Source: Serpula lacrymans var. lacrymans S7.9 (Eukaryota > Basidiomycota > Agaricomycetes > Boletales > Serpulaceae). Taken from it: 64,000 nucleotides of DNA. Below are positions 24,505 to 36,055 of the stretch, one piece after another. Where the stretch lies: the NCBI RefSeq assembly GCF_000218685.1, contig NW_006763299.1, positions 310,001-374,000 on the forward strand, written 5' to 3'. Below the pieces are notes generated by a model. The model ran no database searches. It worked only from the letters and a program-made list of their open reading frames with translations, and was not told the origin of the DNA. A program made the translations under genes and the position numbers. The first letter of the stretch is position 1. The number at the start of each line of letters is the position of its first letter.

Positions 24505-27500
24505 CTATGCAGCTGGAACGATCGCCTCTGAAGGCACCAATGGCGTGCTGCCTTCATCCTCTCCGAAAATATCAAGAAATCCGGCAACCCTGGCCTTGTT
24601 TCCGGCTTTTTTGGTCACGTAGTCCCGTAGCCCAGACTTCAGGCTCGGCTGTTTGTCTACAAGCTCGCGGAGTTGTTCCTTAGGTAGCTGTAACAGGGCC
24701 CCGAAACTAGCAGGCGCGATAACTTTAGCACAACGTATGAAACCTTCCCATAGATGAGGATTTTGCCATATCTTCTTGGTAATAAGGCGCGACAACAGCG
24801 TGGTAGACACGAACCCAACAAGGGATTTATAAGTCGTGACCGCTTGAATCACCTAAATGGAAAAAGTTAGCCAGTGGAATCACAAAAACATGCGAGGACT
24901 CACAGTACGGAGAAACAGTACTGGTAAAACCGGTTCGTCCACAATCTGTTGCATCACCACAGCTAGAATTTCGGAGCGGAAAACGTCCGTCATAGAGAAA
25001 CAAATACCGATGGCTGCATGTGAAAGGGAGACGGTTAACCGGCAGTAAGGCATCAAAAATCAATGCAGACCTTCGATAGCACTTTTCAGTCCTATTTCCT
25101 TCTCAGCCTCGTGTAATAACACCATCAGCTCAGCCGGCGTCAGTAATTCACTCTGGCGCACGCGTGGCAGGTTCGACGTTACGCTCCCAAACGTTTGTGG
25201 GGGCGTGGTGACGACAGATCCAAAAACAGAACGAACCAGGTTCTTCGGTTCTTGTTGGCCATTAAGAATGGACACGATTCGAGGGAGATGGCGCATGATA
25301 TCCGGCTTCCAACATTAAGTTTAGTAATGCATGACACAGAAGGAGTTTATTCGCATACCTTATCCATTTCCGCAATAATAGGAATGAGAAAACGGGCATC
25401 AAGATCCCTTTCGCTGATAAGACCTTTGACTAATGCTACCAACTGCGAACTAGGTCTTCCATGCTCCGTAAATATGGTCAAAACACGCAATGCCAGCGAT
25501 TCGGCCCCTGGGGGGCAAGTCCGCATGAGCGTCAGGAGTTTGCCATTGCTTGATCCAAGAGATTTGATAAGAGCTGTGATGAGTTCTTGTATGGCGCCTT
25601 GCACAGACACCTCCATTTGACTATAGGCCGTAAAAATCCTGTTCGAAGCAGCACCTCTGTGAATCAGAACAAAAACACATGATGACATGTGACGTACTCA
25701 TCCAAAAACTCTGGAACCTTGACAGATAAGGCAAATAATAACTCTACATGCTGCAAGATTTGAGATTTCCTTGCTGGTATATCAATATCCTCCGGCAAGT
25801 ACGGTGTTTGCACCAGTTCCTCTGAAGGAAGTTGGCCATCTTCCATATTGTCTTCTAATATCTCCCCATCCATAGGGTCGTCAGCAGGTTTATGATCCGC
25901 CTTGGGCGGCCGTATTTGCAGACGACGCAGTATCTGCAGAGCAAATTCACGTATCATACCGTCCATAGGCTGGGAATCAGGGACCCAGCGCTTCACCGTA
26001 TTGATGGCGGCGCGACGAGTGACCGTTTCTGTCGACAATATCAGTTAGCTATTATGAAGGATGACCATTCAGGGATGTACCTGGGTGAGTGGTAAGCTCC
26101 AGGAGAACGTGTAAAGCATCGGCCCTCAAAGAAGGCCGCTCCACAACAAAATCGCGAAGGCTAGTGAATCCGACATGCATCCTGCGACCAACTCTTAGCA
26201 CAATAATCCAGACAAAAGTAGAATACTTACTTATCAGCCTCAACCGAAAGATCACGCAAGAGATGCATGACATCAGAAGGTACAGCTGGCAAGTCGAGGA
26301 GGAAACGTGAAAAGGCTTTGTCTTTATTGTCAGGTTTGCCTTCAGGCTTTCCCTCTAAAATGGTTTGATAGGTAGCAACAATTTGGTTCAACCATGAATC
26401 ATAATTTGATCGCTGGAGAACATTTTGCGCCTGAGTTTATATGTTGGAAGAAATACAACGTCAACTTACCCAATTTGGATCGTCTGCGAGACGTATTCGG
26501 TCATTATACCACTCCTCATTCATCCACGAGGTCGCGAGCCGTATCCTAGCAGGAAAGTCGGCCATAATATAGTCGCATAGCGTCTGTCTCAGCTTGTCCT
26601 GTCGCACATAGAAGTCCAAAGTCATGTCGTCCTGTGCGGTCTTCGCTGCATCGTCGCCATCCCCTCCTTCTTCTTTGGGATCAGCGACTCGAGTAATCAT
26701 ACGTATTATAAGTAACATCCACATGTCCATAGGCGACATTCCGTTGCCTTGCGTTAAATCTTCTCCGCCTAACATAAGGTCCTCTGTGCCGTCCCATATT
26801 CGATTAACTGAGTTTCGCATTAATTGATTACGCTGATCTTCTGAGAGTTCTTTGGGTGATGGCAGCTTGAAGTCCTTTAAGTCCAAGTCCATCAAAACAG
26901 TTTCTGGAACATCAGCCAGAATCATAGCATCCTCAGAAATCGAGGGTTCTCCCGATAGCTGGTAATAAACATCCTTAGTAACGATTAGCAAAAATCTTAA
27001 ACGAACTTATTACCTCGAGATTCAGTCTATCAGGCTCATACTCCATCTCCTCTTCGTCAATATCCATTTGAAGAGGGTCAACAGGCTCATCCTTTACAAA
27101 TGATGGGGGAGGTTCGACGGATTGACTATGGACACGAGGTGTAGGAGTCGGCAGAGTTGCTTCAGGTACAGGTTGTGGAGGCTGCACGGGGGGAGTAGGG
27201 CTAATGCCCCGACTTTGACGATATGTCTGCACAAGCGCGGACAAACTTGGTTCAGTAAATGCTTGAAGATTAGCTACAATGAGCTCGGTTATAAGAGCAA
27301 CTGGTAGCGATGTAAAGTCAAAGTCTGCAAGGAAAGCGGCAGAGGAAGCAGCGATGTCTTGATCGAGCTTGACGCGCTTTGCATCTACATCTTCTGCAGG
27401 AGCCGACGGGGGGCGTTTTCGAGAAGCCTCTGCAGCATTAGCGGCTGCAGCAATTTTGCGAGCCTTTTCGTCTGCAGTGGCTCTATCCATACGGGCTCCT

Positions 27501-28721
27501 TGTTGTGACAACGCCTCATTGATCTGGGCTCCAAATGAGGACCCGTGAGGACCTCTGTATGATGCATTCGATAAGATTAGTGAAACAGACGAGACAAACT
27601 TCAACATACCGCGAAATATGTATAAGCAATATTCGAACCCCCTTTTCTACACTTTTAATAGAAGAAGCCGATAACCCAGCAAGAGCGGCAGGTGTCCACG
27701 AGGCTAATGATGACACGACCAATTGCACTAAATGAGGACGCTGTTTTATCAGATTAGACCAACTATTCAAGATGGCAGACAGTAAGTCGGCGTTCCTGTA
27801 AGTATAGTTGTCAGATATGATCATTTCATTTACAGTTGAGGGAAGGCTCACTGGCTGGTGTACAGCATGGTGATCACGCTTTCGAGGAGTTTCATGCCCT
27901 CAGCTTCCAAAGCTGGTCCTGACATGAAAGGATGGTCTGCAGGAACAGAAGAAATATTTGGATCGTTTTTGTTTTGAAGCTGCAGATACACGAAGTTTGG
28001 AAAGTACACCGTGAGTATGAAGTAGTATGTAGAGCAAAAGGTATTGAAAACTACCCTAGGGTCAGATACGCCACGCGTTTGGACGATAATTACCCGCTGC
28101 ATGAACTTTAGGGATGATATCCGTATGCCGTTGTTGGCTTTGGGAGCCCATACGAATTCGAGGATGCGTGCCTTGCATTGAGACAAGGAATCCCAAGGCT
28201 GTCTGTTAGTGCGGTTGGAACACCTGTCGCAAGATAGGACTGGTGAACTAGAGCAAGAGCATATGGGGTGCAATAACGCGTACAGCATACGAAACAGCAG
28301 TGGGTAGACTGTTGTTAAACATTGTATTGCGACCTTGATAGTGTTTTGGTTTGAATCATTGAGGAGAGCCGTCAATGTGTCCACGGACTGCGAAGCGACT
28401 AAGAGAGAACATTAAAAACTTAAGAATCCGGCAAGAAGGAAAGCCCTGAAATAGAAACTAACGTTGTGTGCGGACTTCGAGAGACAAACTGGAGCGACAG
28501 ATAGCAAAGTGCAGCAGGTCCAAGACCCATCTTTTGAGGAGAGAGTCCCCTGAACCGGATACAGTTTTGACGAGGGTTGTACAGAGAATGGGTATAGGAT
28601 TTGGGTGAGCTTCAAGTGATTCACGTAATGCAGCCAGTAAATCAGCCTGCTCTTTAGAATCAGGCGGTACAGCTAATGCCGCAGAAAGAGCTTGCAGAGG
28701 GTCTATCGGATTACCTGCCAT
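24505..28721 (-). CDS. PTA1: Symplekin/Pta1, scaffold of mRNA 3'-end processing
   Basis: Fourteen exons join to 1169 residues: complement of 24505-24852, 24904-25013, 25071-25305, 25359-25656, 25698-26028, 26081-26181, 26231-26430, 26470-26958, 27014-27554, 27610-27795, 27852-27979, 28055-28223, 28284-28398, 28463-28721. Symplekin/Pta1 holds the cleavage and polyadenylation factor together in the nucleus. The N-terminal HEAT-like repeats include LLKRWVLDLLHF and CKARILEFVW; a central Pro/acidic linker separates them from the C-terminal domain with IPIIAEMDK, LTPAELMVLLHE, LWEGFIRCAKV and LLQLPKEQL. Intron 27980-28054 (75 nt) is stop-free and in frame, so retention would add 25 residues. One intron is only 39 nt (26431-26469). 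The start ATG at 28721 lies 150 bp from that of divergent VMA10. Confidence 0.9.
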
Positions 28722-28871
28722 TTTGAAAGCAGCCTCCAATTGCAAAGCTGTAGCCTATAAACCAGCCTTATAAACTGTATGCTGCGCCCGTAGGAAAAGC
28801 GTCGCAACAATGGCCACTCGACCCCCGTGTGGCCACCGCAGTCGGAGTTCAAACCATTCCCTCTGCTCACC
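28722..28871. promoter_or_regulatory. 150-bp divergent promoter, symplekin / VMA10
   Basis: Only 150 bp separate the two start codons, so both 5' UTRs and core promoters overlap. Two TATAAAC-like words occur near 28756 and 28769. Confidence 0.6.
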
Positions 28872-29406
28872 ATGGTACGTCCTGTGCATCCACAGACAAT
28901 GCCAGCCCTCTCATCTTGCTTTTGTCTCGACAATAGGCTGCTCAGCATTCACAAGGAATTCAGACATTGCTTGAGGCAGAGAAAGAAAGTGCCAAAGTCG
29001 TGCAGCAGGCCCGTCAATGCACGTCTCACTCATTTCGTATTGTCCATGTGGCTGACTTTCCATGTATCAGACCGTGTACAGAGACTAAAGGACGCACGTA
29101 CAGAGGCCGCCAAGGAGATCGAAGAGTACAAGAAGGCCAGAGATGCCGAGTTCAAAGCCTTCGAGTCCTCGGTATGTTGACTTGGATTATTTTTGGAATC
29201 ACTCCATCATATCGACGCGTCCTTAGCACGCCGGTACCACCTCTGTGGCTCAAAGCGCAGTTGACAGAGAAACAGACTTGAAGCTGCAGTCCATCGTTGG
29301 CGCGTACCAGGCGAACAAGGATCAGGTAGTTACCAAACTTATCGATCGAGTGGTGCTCGTCAAACCCGAACTTCACCGCAATTTGCGTAAAGTAGAGACC
29401 GCATAA
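28872..29406 (+). CDS. VMA10: V-type H+-ATPase subunit G (Vma10)
   Basis: Four exons (28872-28874, 28937-29018, 29071-29171, 29227-29406) give 121 residues, close to the usual 114-120. Subunit G forms the peripheral stalk of the V1 sector together with subunit E. The conserved N-terminal helix is present (QGIQTLLEAEKESAKVVQQA), then RVQRLKDARTEAAKEIEEY, FKAFESS and the C-terminal helix ending VKPELHRNL. The first coding exon is just the ATG. Intron 29019-29070 starts with GC (GCACGT): the nearby GT would break the frame at the conserved QYRVQRL junction. It shares a 150-bp upstream region with symplekin. The other V-ATPase gene of the window is VMA12. Confidence 0.92.
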
Positions 29407-29654
29407 ATTAATCGGTGATCAACTATGGACTCTGGCGAATGCATAAACTACACTGATTGTAACGAAGACAAATAATATCCTTTCAAGCCACTTCAATTAA
29501 ATGCTCTACAGTTTCGTAGGTGAATAAGTAAGGATGAACGAAACAAGGATGGGCATATATAGCCGAGTATGCAAACGGGGAGCATGTAGCTTGCAAGCAA
29601 GCCGTCCACCGTAAAGGAGTGAGTACAAAAAAAAATAGAAAAGGGAAGGGGTAG

Positions 29655-32600
29655 TTAGCTTTGCCTCAAAACGGTGGACTCGTTCGCCAGCCATTTCAAA
29701 CCGACCGGCATGCCGGTGGTCAATGTGCGGGGGGAGGAAGTGATGAACTCGGAAGGGGAAGACAATAAGGGTGAACGTAAAGGATCTTTGGGAGTACGAG
29801 ATGACTGTGGCACAGCGAGATGCTGGGATGGACCCGGCCAGCTGGAAGGGCCGGAGAACGAGGAGGGGGTGCCGTCATTGGGACTAGGGGCGCTCCACGA
29901 ATCGAGCAGTCCACTTGCTTTGAGCGAGGGTAAAGAAGGAGGACCCTCGACACTGATGTGTACACGCGGGTTGGGTGTGCCTTGGAGCACCGGGTCTATA
30001 TCGGTGTCCTTCACTAGCCTTCTTTGTTCACTCTCTCGGGTTTCAACATTTCCACCGGACGGTCCTCTCCCATCGTTACTTGACCGATTATGCAAACGTA
30101 GATCATTCAAAGGGCGGCCGATCGATGGATAGCTCGGTGATAAGGTCACGTTCTTGTTACCAATATGGCCCATCTCACCGCTCTCTCGTTGTTGTGGCGC
30201 TCTATCAATAGGCATCGTCGTGGGGCCCGAGTGAAGGCGTGTCGACGTGGGTGGGCGCATTTGAGGTGCTGGCGTACATAGATCTTGAATCCTGACGCCC
30301 CATACTTCTTCAAATTCATCCGCCCAAGACCGTACACGAGGATGATCACTATAGCAGTATTTGATCAAAGGCTGTGAGGGAAGAAATTTTAGCAAGCCTC
30401 CCGAACAATATACCGAGCGCATACCCAAACTGCCGCGGCCACTGGTAAATATAGAAGTCAGTGATTGGGTTTGATTTGCTAAGAAGTGGGCGTCGACTCA
30501 CATATAAGGCTGTTCTTTGCTCTCCCACCCAAAGCAGCCATAATGGTATCCATTCTTTCAAGCGCCCATGTTGGCCCACCCGGCATAGCGGTTCGGCATC
30601 TTTGTCTGGCCTGAAGTCATACCCTTTTCAGTCAATTAACGGTGGAAAATTCTGATTGTAACGTACCTGATTCAAAGCGAGAACACAAGAAGAGTGGATG
30701 ATATGCATGAAGCAGAAGCACCATGCGCCAGTATTAGAACTGGTCTCAAACATAGACATCTGAATTTGTACATTCTCGTCAGAATAGCTGAGATGATCGG
30801 GAAGGCTTGCAGCCCATGACTATTGTTAATCATGCTCATTAGGAACTGCCCGGGTCGTACATTAGAGTGGGCTGACCTTAAGTGCCGCCTCGGATTGCAT
30901 CAAAGTGGCAACTGGGTGTGCGCCAGAATCGGGGTCTGTAAAGCAGCTAACTTGAAAATGCGGACGAAGAGTAAAGAGAAATGAAGCTACTGTTGAAGAT
31001 GTCCATCGTAGTTTCAATCTTTGCGTGAATGGAGAAAACACGGATGAGGTGGCCAAATTCGGAAGCATATTGCGTAGTAGGAGCAGGAAGGTATAAATAT
31101 TCTGTGCAATGAATCAGTCATAGTTACGGGAAAAAGCATAACAATAGAATCTGACCTGGTAAAGTAGAATGAACCGCTAATTCGAAGCTCGTCTCGTCAA
31201 CCGGCAGCCTGAGCATGAGTTCGCTCTCCTTGGGCGATATCTGGCGCTTATAAAGAACGGACGACATCAGGTCCGTAAAATGTACAAGCCAAAACACGCG
31301 TCGAACGCATTCACGTTCAATGGAGTTATGGATGAACTCTACTGAAGGAACCGGGGTTAAAACTGGATTGTCCGATTTATGGACTCCAAGCGTTTCCAGG
31401 ACCTGCATTGTGAGGTCTGTCATAAATCAATACAGCTGTCAGCTTTCGAACTACCGCGTGCCACCCGCGCACAAGCGCAAAGTCTTGCCGATCCGTATAA
31501 CGTACCGTGGTATCGTGTATTCCATGACGGCTTAGAAATTGACTCATGAATTTGCAAGAGACACAAAGCTTGTGCGGTCGCTAGGCTGGGCTCGCAAACC
31601 AGGCGGCCAGAACTATCGAACATTATTGAAGCAGCATCTTCGGCGAACTGTTGACCAGCTAAACGAGGAGGAAAAGTCCGAATGCGCGGCTGCTTTGACA
31701 TCGGAGCGGCAAGAGCACAAATAGCATGCAAAAGATATGACGGGACGCGGTTATGGCTTAGTGCAGCGGAGAAAGACGGCTTGTGAATTATCATCCGATG
31801 AGGATGACGATGAGTGAAAAATACTATGATCATGTGACAGGTTAGAAAAAAAGAAGCAGAGTAGAAGAATAAAATACAGACGGTTGACAAGTTCCCTTGT
31901 GAGAGAGGGGTTAAGTCCGGAGGAACGGTCAACGACGCCAATGCTCCGAGGGATGGTGTCTGCGGACAAACTATTTTTGCCAGTTTCGGCCCTGAATCGC
32001 TTCCGTGAAGACGCAAGATCATCGTCGGAATGAGATGAAGAGGAATCCCCTTTCTGGATAGAAGGGATAGTAAATGTTTGTTGTCCAGACTGGAAAGATT
32101 CGGAATAGTTGATGTAAGACGTTGGACGGGTTTCCGACGGAATATCCGGCCTCTCCGTCTTAAAAGGTCTAGGGGCAGGAACTGGTCGACCAGAAGCATC
32201 TGTGTACGTACACTTCTTAGAAGCAAAGTAGCTGCCAGGGATGTTGTATGAGGCAGTGAAGGGGAGTTCGGTGGGGAAGACTTACCAGTTGCTGCAAGGA
32301 GCTAGAAGGATAGGAGGGTCAGTGATTGGCGGAGATGGAAGTGATGAACGGCTAGAACATACCTGTACCGTCACAGCGCCGTTTGCTCTTGTGACACGCA
32401 TCGCATGCCTTGTAGTTCCATTGATGATGTCAAAAGAAAGGAGTCGTGGAAATGAAGAGGGCATACCTTTGCAAGCCTCTTGCGTTTTGGACCCTTCATG
32501 AACGCGATGGTGGTGGTCTCGGGCTTGTCCTGGTCAGGAGAGGAGTCTGATGCCGATTGAGGAAAGCGAGGATCCGCGGGGGAATGAGTATGGGACACGA

Positions 32601-32658
32601 AAGAGATGGGCTGCAAGATAGAAGAGGAGGTCTCACGAGAGCGAGCGTAGGGATCCAT
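29655..32658 (-). CDS. Zn2Cys6 fungal-specific transcription factor
   Basis: Twelve exons join to 782 residues: complement of 29655-30371, 30425-30441, 30502-30610, 30667-30819, 30877-30935, 30991-31101, 31156-31416, 31506-31823, 31882-32231, 32286-32301, 32363-32408, 32467-32658. The Zn2Cys6 DNA-binding motif CX2CX6CX5CX2CX6C is complete (Cys66, 69, 76, 82, 85, 92), preceded by a basic KGPKRKRLAK run; it is spread over four exons, one of 16 nt. The middle carries the fungal-specific transcription factor domain (PF04082 type): FFTHRHPHRMIIHKPSF, ALCLLQIHES and RRVFWLVHFTD. A 17-nt exon (30425-30441) links the C-terminal helices. The last 200 residues are Ser/Pro-rich. Its targets cannot be told from sequence. 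The start at 32658 is the first ATG of an open frame leading into the zinc cluster. Confidence 0.9.
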
Positions 32659-33798
32659 GGCGAATTAAAGCAGAAGAGTACAGTTGCGATGAAGGTATGG
32701 GTGTGCGATTATGGGGAAAAGGGAGTACAGGAGTAAATAGGAAGACCAGCGTAAGGAGAATACAGACTTGAGAGGTGGCAGGGATGGTGGAGGGAAGAGG
32801 AAGGAAGGATAAGCGCTGGATGGCCAGGAGCAAGGAAAGAAAGGTGGAAGAGAGCGAGACTTATTATGGAGAGACGGGTGGCATGCAGAAGGGCCGTGAG
32901 TGACAAAAGCTAGTCCGAGCGAACAGTTCCCAAGTAAAAGCAGCTGTAAAAGCGTTAGCATACGCTTAGCACATTTATATTATTATTATTTCTGACACAT
33001 GAAAATCATCCCATATACCCCTTATGGGCATACCTCTTCTGCCACCGCCGGCCGCGTCCGGTTCTTTCCGCCTACCAGCAGCCCTGCCGAGGACACGTTG
33101 TTTCTCATCTTATTTTGGTCCGGCGGCTCTAACGCCATCTGTTTCCGCTCTACCTCAGGGTGTGCCTGCACTGCGAACAAGGGAGTGCTGCGATGGGGCT
33201 TGCATAGCACAGCACGTTGGGCACCTCGATGTCCGCGACCACTACGTTATGCGGTGGAGGACACCCTACGGCACCCATGTTCATAAACTTTCACTCCACA
33301 CTTCCTTGGAGACAGGAACACTCCAAACAGAACAGCCGTGTTCCTTCACGTCCCCGGCTTCTGCCCATTTCGGATGCCGTAGGGCTTCTTTACATACTTA
33401 CCGTCGGCAACGGGCCGTCGCTGCGGGGAGGAAACACCTATTTTGCCGATCGCAAACTCTCCTCACGTGTTTTCCGCCGCCGGGTGGTGTCCATATATGG
33501 CAGCTTTGTCAGGGCTATATCTATTCTGGGCGTCATACGACAAGATACCGGCTGCCTGGACACAGCCGCGCACAGCCTCGCCTATCTAAGTCTTTACCAT
33601 CTGTGGCGTAACCCACCAACTCTCCCTTATCGAACTCTTCTTAATCTTCTGATAAGAACATCAAAGAACTCGCCTTTTCCGTCCTCTCATAAGCGCGCAT
33701 CCGCCCGAGATCGGCACCAATCTCGTCATTATTAGCTTGTAGCTGCAAGCGTATGAATACACTTTTTCGTGGAAATACAGGACAAGATAATAACGTAA
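32659..33798. other. Intergenic upstream of the Zn2Cys6 gene, with a GC-rich core
   Basis: This 1.14 kb interval holds the promoter of the transcription factor and the 3' end of the P2 gene. Between about 33020 and 33740 the sequence is richer in C and G than its surroundings and is open in several frames at once (for example 33024-33611 and 33217-33735 on +). No frame shows introns, domains or a family resemblance, so I do not call a gene. Confidence 0.4.
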
Positions 33799-34331
33799 TT
33801 AATCGAAGAGACCGAAGCCCATGTCGTCGTCGGACTCCTCCTGTAAGGTACAACAGTTAGCCCGGTCAAAGCACAATTGCAACGCATAAGGAACTAATAC
33901 TGACCTTCTCCTCTTCTTTCTTCTCCTCCTTCTTCTCCTCGGCGGCGGCAGCAGGAGCACCTCCTGCTGCAGCGCCACCGGAACTGACAGCAACTGCACC
34001 ACCAGAAGGAACCTAAAAAGAAAACGAAGTCAATGATCACTCTACTGCAGATGGTATTCCATTTGCAACTCACGGAAGCGAGCTTGGCAGATCCCTCAGC
34101 GATCAGCTAGTACCATGCAATTTGAGCAATTCAGTACTTGTAATAACCCTAGACGTCAGAGATCACACGTACAGCATTTACGTCCTTGCCCTCGAGCTCG
34201 GAGATAAGTTTTTCGAGGCGCTCATCGTCAGCCTCAATGCCAACAGCACCAAGGACCTTCTTCACATCAGCAGCAGAAGGAGAGGCGTTGCCACCGATTT
34301 GGAGAAGGAGGTAAGCAGCGATATGACGCAT
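33799..34331 (-). CDS. RPP2: 60S acidic ribosomal protein P2
   Basis: Four exons join to 113 residues: complement of 33799-33840, 33906-34012 region (exact exon 33905-34012), 34074-34106, 34173-34331. P2 forms the ribosomal stalk with P0 and P1 and recruits GTPase elongation factors. The N-terminal dimerisation helices are present ([34 protein letters not shown]), followed by an Ala/Gly hinge, a Lys/Glu run and the universal stalk tail ending [10 protein letters not shown], which lies in its own 42-nt last exon. Length is typical. It is transcribed away from RPS15, sharing 407 bp of upstream DNA. Confidence 0.96.
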
Positions 34332-34738
34332 CTAAACGAACCATTCATTCATAAGTCAAACCATTCACTCGATTTCGCTTACTTTTTATGTGTGAAGTTT
34401 GGACGAGTTGTAATGGGTTACGGGCAGCCACAAATCGCTAGAAACAGCAAAGATTCAGAACATGTTCCACATTTATGACGCCTCTACACGTTCTGGGGGG
34501 AGAACACACCTTTTAATCCTCAAGGGAAGACCTGTGGATTCTATCCGACGATTGATATGCTAGAACGCCTTTGCAGACCGCGTAGACGAGATTTCGCGAT
34601 GATGGTACTGTACAGCACCACGTGACTGAATTTCAGCCACAACCTTCCATTTGGCGCTCCGCCTCAACGTTTCCTAGCCGTCCGAAATCCCTGCTCGCTA
34701 CTCACGACAACCGACAAGACAGATATCGACGACGCAAG
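34332..34738. promoter_or_regulatory. Divergent promoter of two ribosomal protein genes (RPP2 / RPS15)
   Basis: This 407-bp interval separates the start codons of two ribosomal protein genes pointing away from each other. It contains a CCACGTGA word near 34617. Shared control of a small- and a large-subunit protein is a reasonable inference. Confidence 0.6.
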
Positions 34739-35591
34739 ATGGTGCGTATTGGCAGCTGCTAGCACCGTTGATGGAGTGCTGTGTGCTGACCTCGTTATTT
34801 TGCTGCTTTTGTACAGGCAGATTCCTCTGTAACCGATCCTCAAGTTGCTGCCGACCTCAAGAAGAAGAGAACCTTCCGTACGTTCTCGTACCGTGGTGTT
34901 GAGCTTGAAAAGCTCCTTGATTTGAGCAATGAAGATGTATGCCATGATTTTGCATTGTAAAGCTCTCAATTTCTGTCCTAACTTTTGATAATAGTTCGTT
35001 GAAGTATGCATATTTTATCAATCAATTTCCCTATAACGAATCTAAGTTCAACCCCACTCGCCACTAGCTCGTCCACGCCCGTGCCCGTCGTCGCTTCCAA
35101 CGTGGTCTCAAGCGTCGCCCAATGGGCCTCATCAAAAAGTTGCGCAAGGCCAAAAAAGAGGCACCTCCCAATGAGAAGCCTGCTGTCGTCAAGACGCATC
35201 TCCGTGACATGATTATTGTCCCTGAAATGATTGGAAGTGTCGTTGGTATCTACAACGGAAAGGTGCGTTCTATACCTTCTGTGTGATCACTGGGCAGTCC
35301 TAATACGCTCCATGTGGCGTTGTCGTCAACCTCAATCAGGTCTTCAACTCTGTGGAAATCAAGCCTGAAATGACTGGTCACTATCTTGCCGAGTTCTCTT
35401 GCTCCTACCGGCCCGTTAAGCACGGTCGCCCTGGTGTAAGTTTCTCTCAAGCATGCATGTGAACTACGCTGATATATCAACTGTCACTCAGATCGGTGCC
35501 ACGCATTGTAAGTCACTTAATCGTTGGGATGACCTGCTGATATTAAGCACCACTTTTGTCTATAGCATCTCGTTTCATTCCTCTCAAGTAA
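34739..35591 (+). CDS. RPS15: 40S ribosomal protein S15 (uS19)
   Basis: Seven exons (34739-34741, 34817-34936, 34995-35003, 35068-35262, 35340-35435, 35492-35507, 35566-35591) give 154 residues. uS19 sits in the head of the small ribosomal subunit near the decoding centre and is needed for late 40S maturation. Conserved blocks are [72 protein letters not shown] and the C-terminal HGRPGIGATHSSRFIPLK. Introns are dense for so small a protein: the first coding exon is only the ATG, exon 3 has 9 nt coding FVE, and exon 6 has 16 nt. All junctions restore the family sequence exactly. Confidence 0.96.
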
Positions 35592-36055
35592 AGATCCGGA
35601 CTCCTTATTGCTTTATGTTCCATTGTCTTTACTACACTCAAAATACTATGCGGCATGCGAGTATGGGCTAGGCTCTAATCACGTTTGTGTGAACAACGTT
35701 TCTGATCTAGAAGATAATTGTCCCTTTCAAAAAGGTTACTCAAAAAGACCAAATGATATTTGCCCCCGAGTTCGTGAGAGCATGCTTTGAAAATGACGAA
35801 AATATCGAATTCATTTTCAACAAAAATGCATACATACGAATGCACGGGTATCATAAGTACTGCGAAGATATTCGTCCGTGTCATACTGTTAAGTGAAAGC
35901 GATACGGTAAAGTACAGATAATGCGAAATCAAAATGCTCAGAAAAGAGAGTAAGCTCGCTAGTGAAATGCGGGCGAAGAGGTAGCGCAAAAACGAACGAG
36001 CGGAATTGTGTCAGACAATCAAAAGTAAGTGACAAAAGAGCTCAGCACAACAAGA
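35592..36055. other. Intergenic, convergent 3' ends of RPS15 and the LIM-RhoGAP gene
   Basis: This 464-bp AT-rich interval holds two 3' UTRs. I see no gene or repeat in it. Confidence 0.5.

Noticed and set aside
29674..30211. 152-codon + strand ORF
   Set aside because: It is the antisense shadow of the Ser/Pro-rich C-terminal exon of the Zn2Cys6 transcription factor.
33024..33611. 195-codon intronless ORF as a gene
   Set aside because: It has a biased composition, overlapping open frames, no domain, and a setting upstream of a transcription factor; kept only as a finding.
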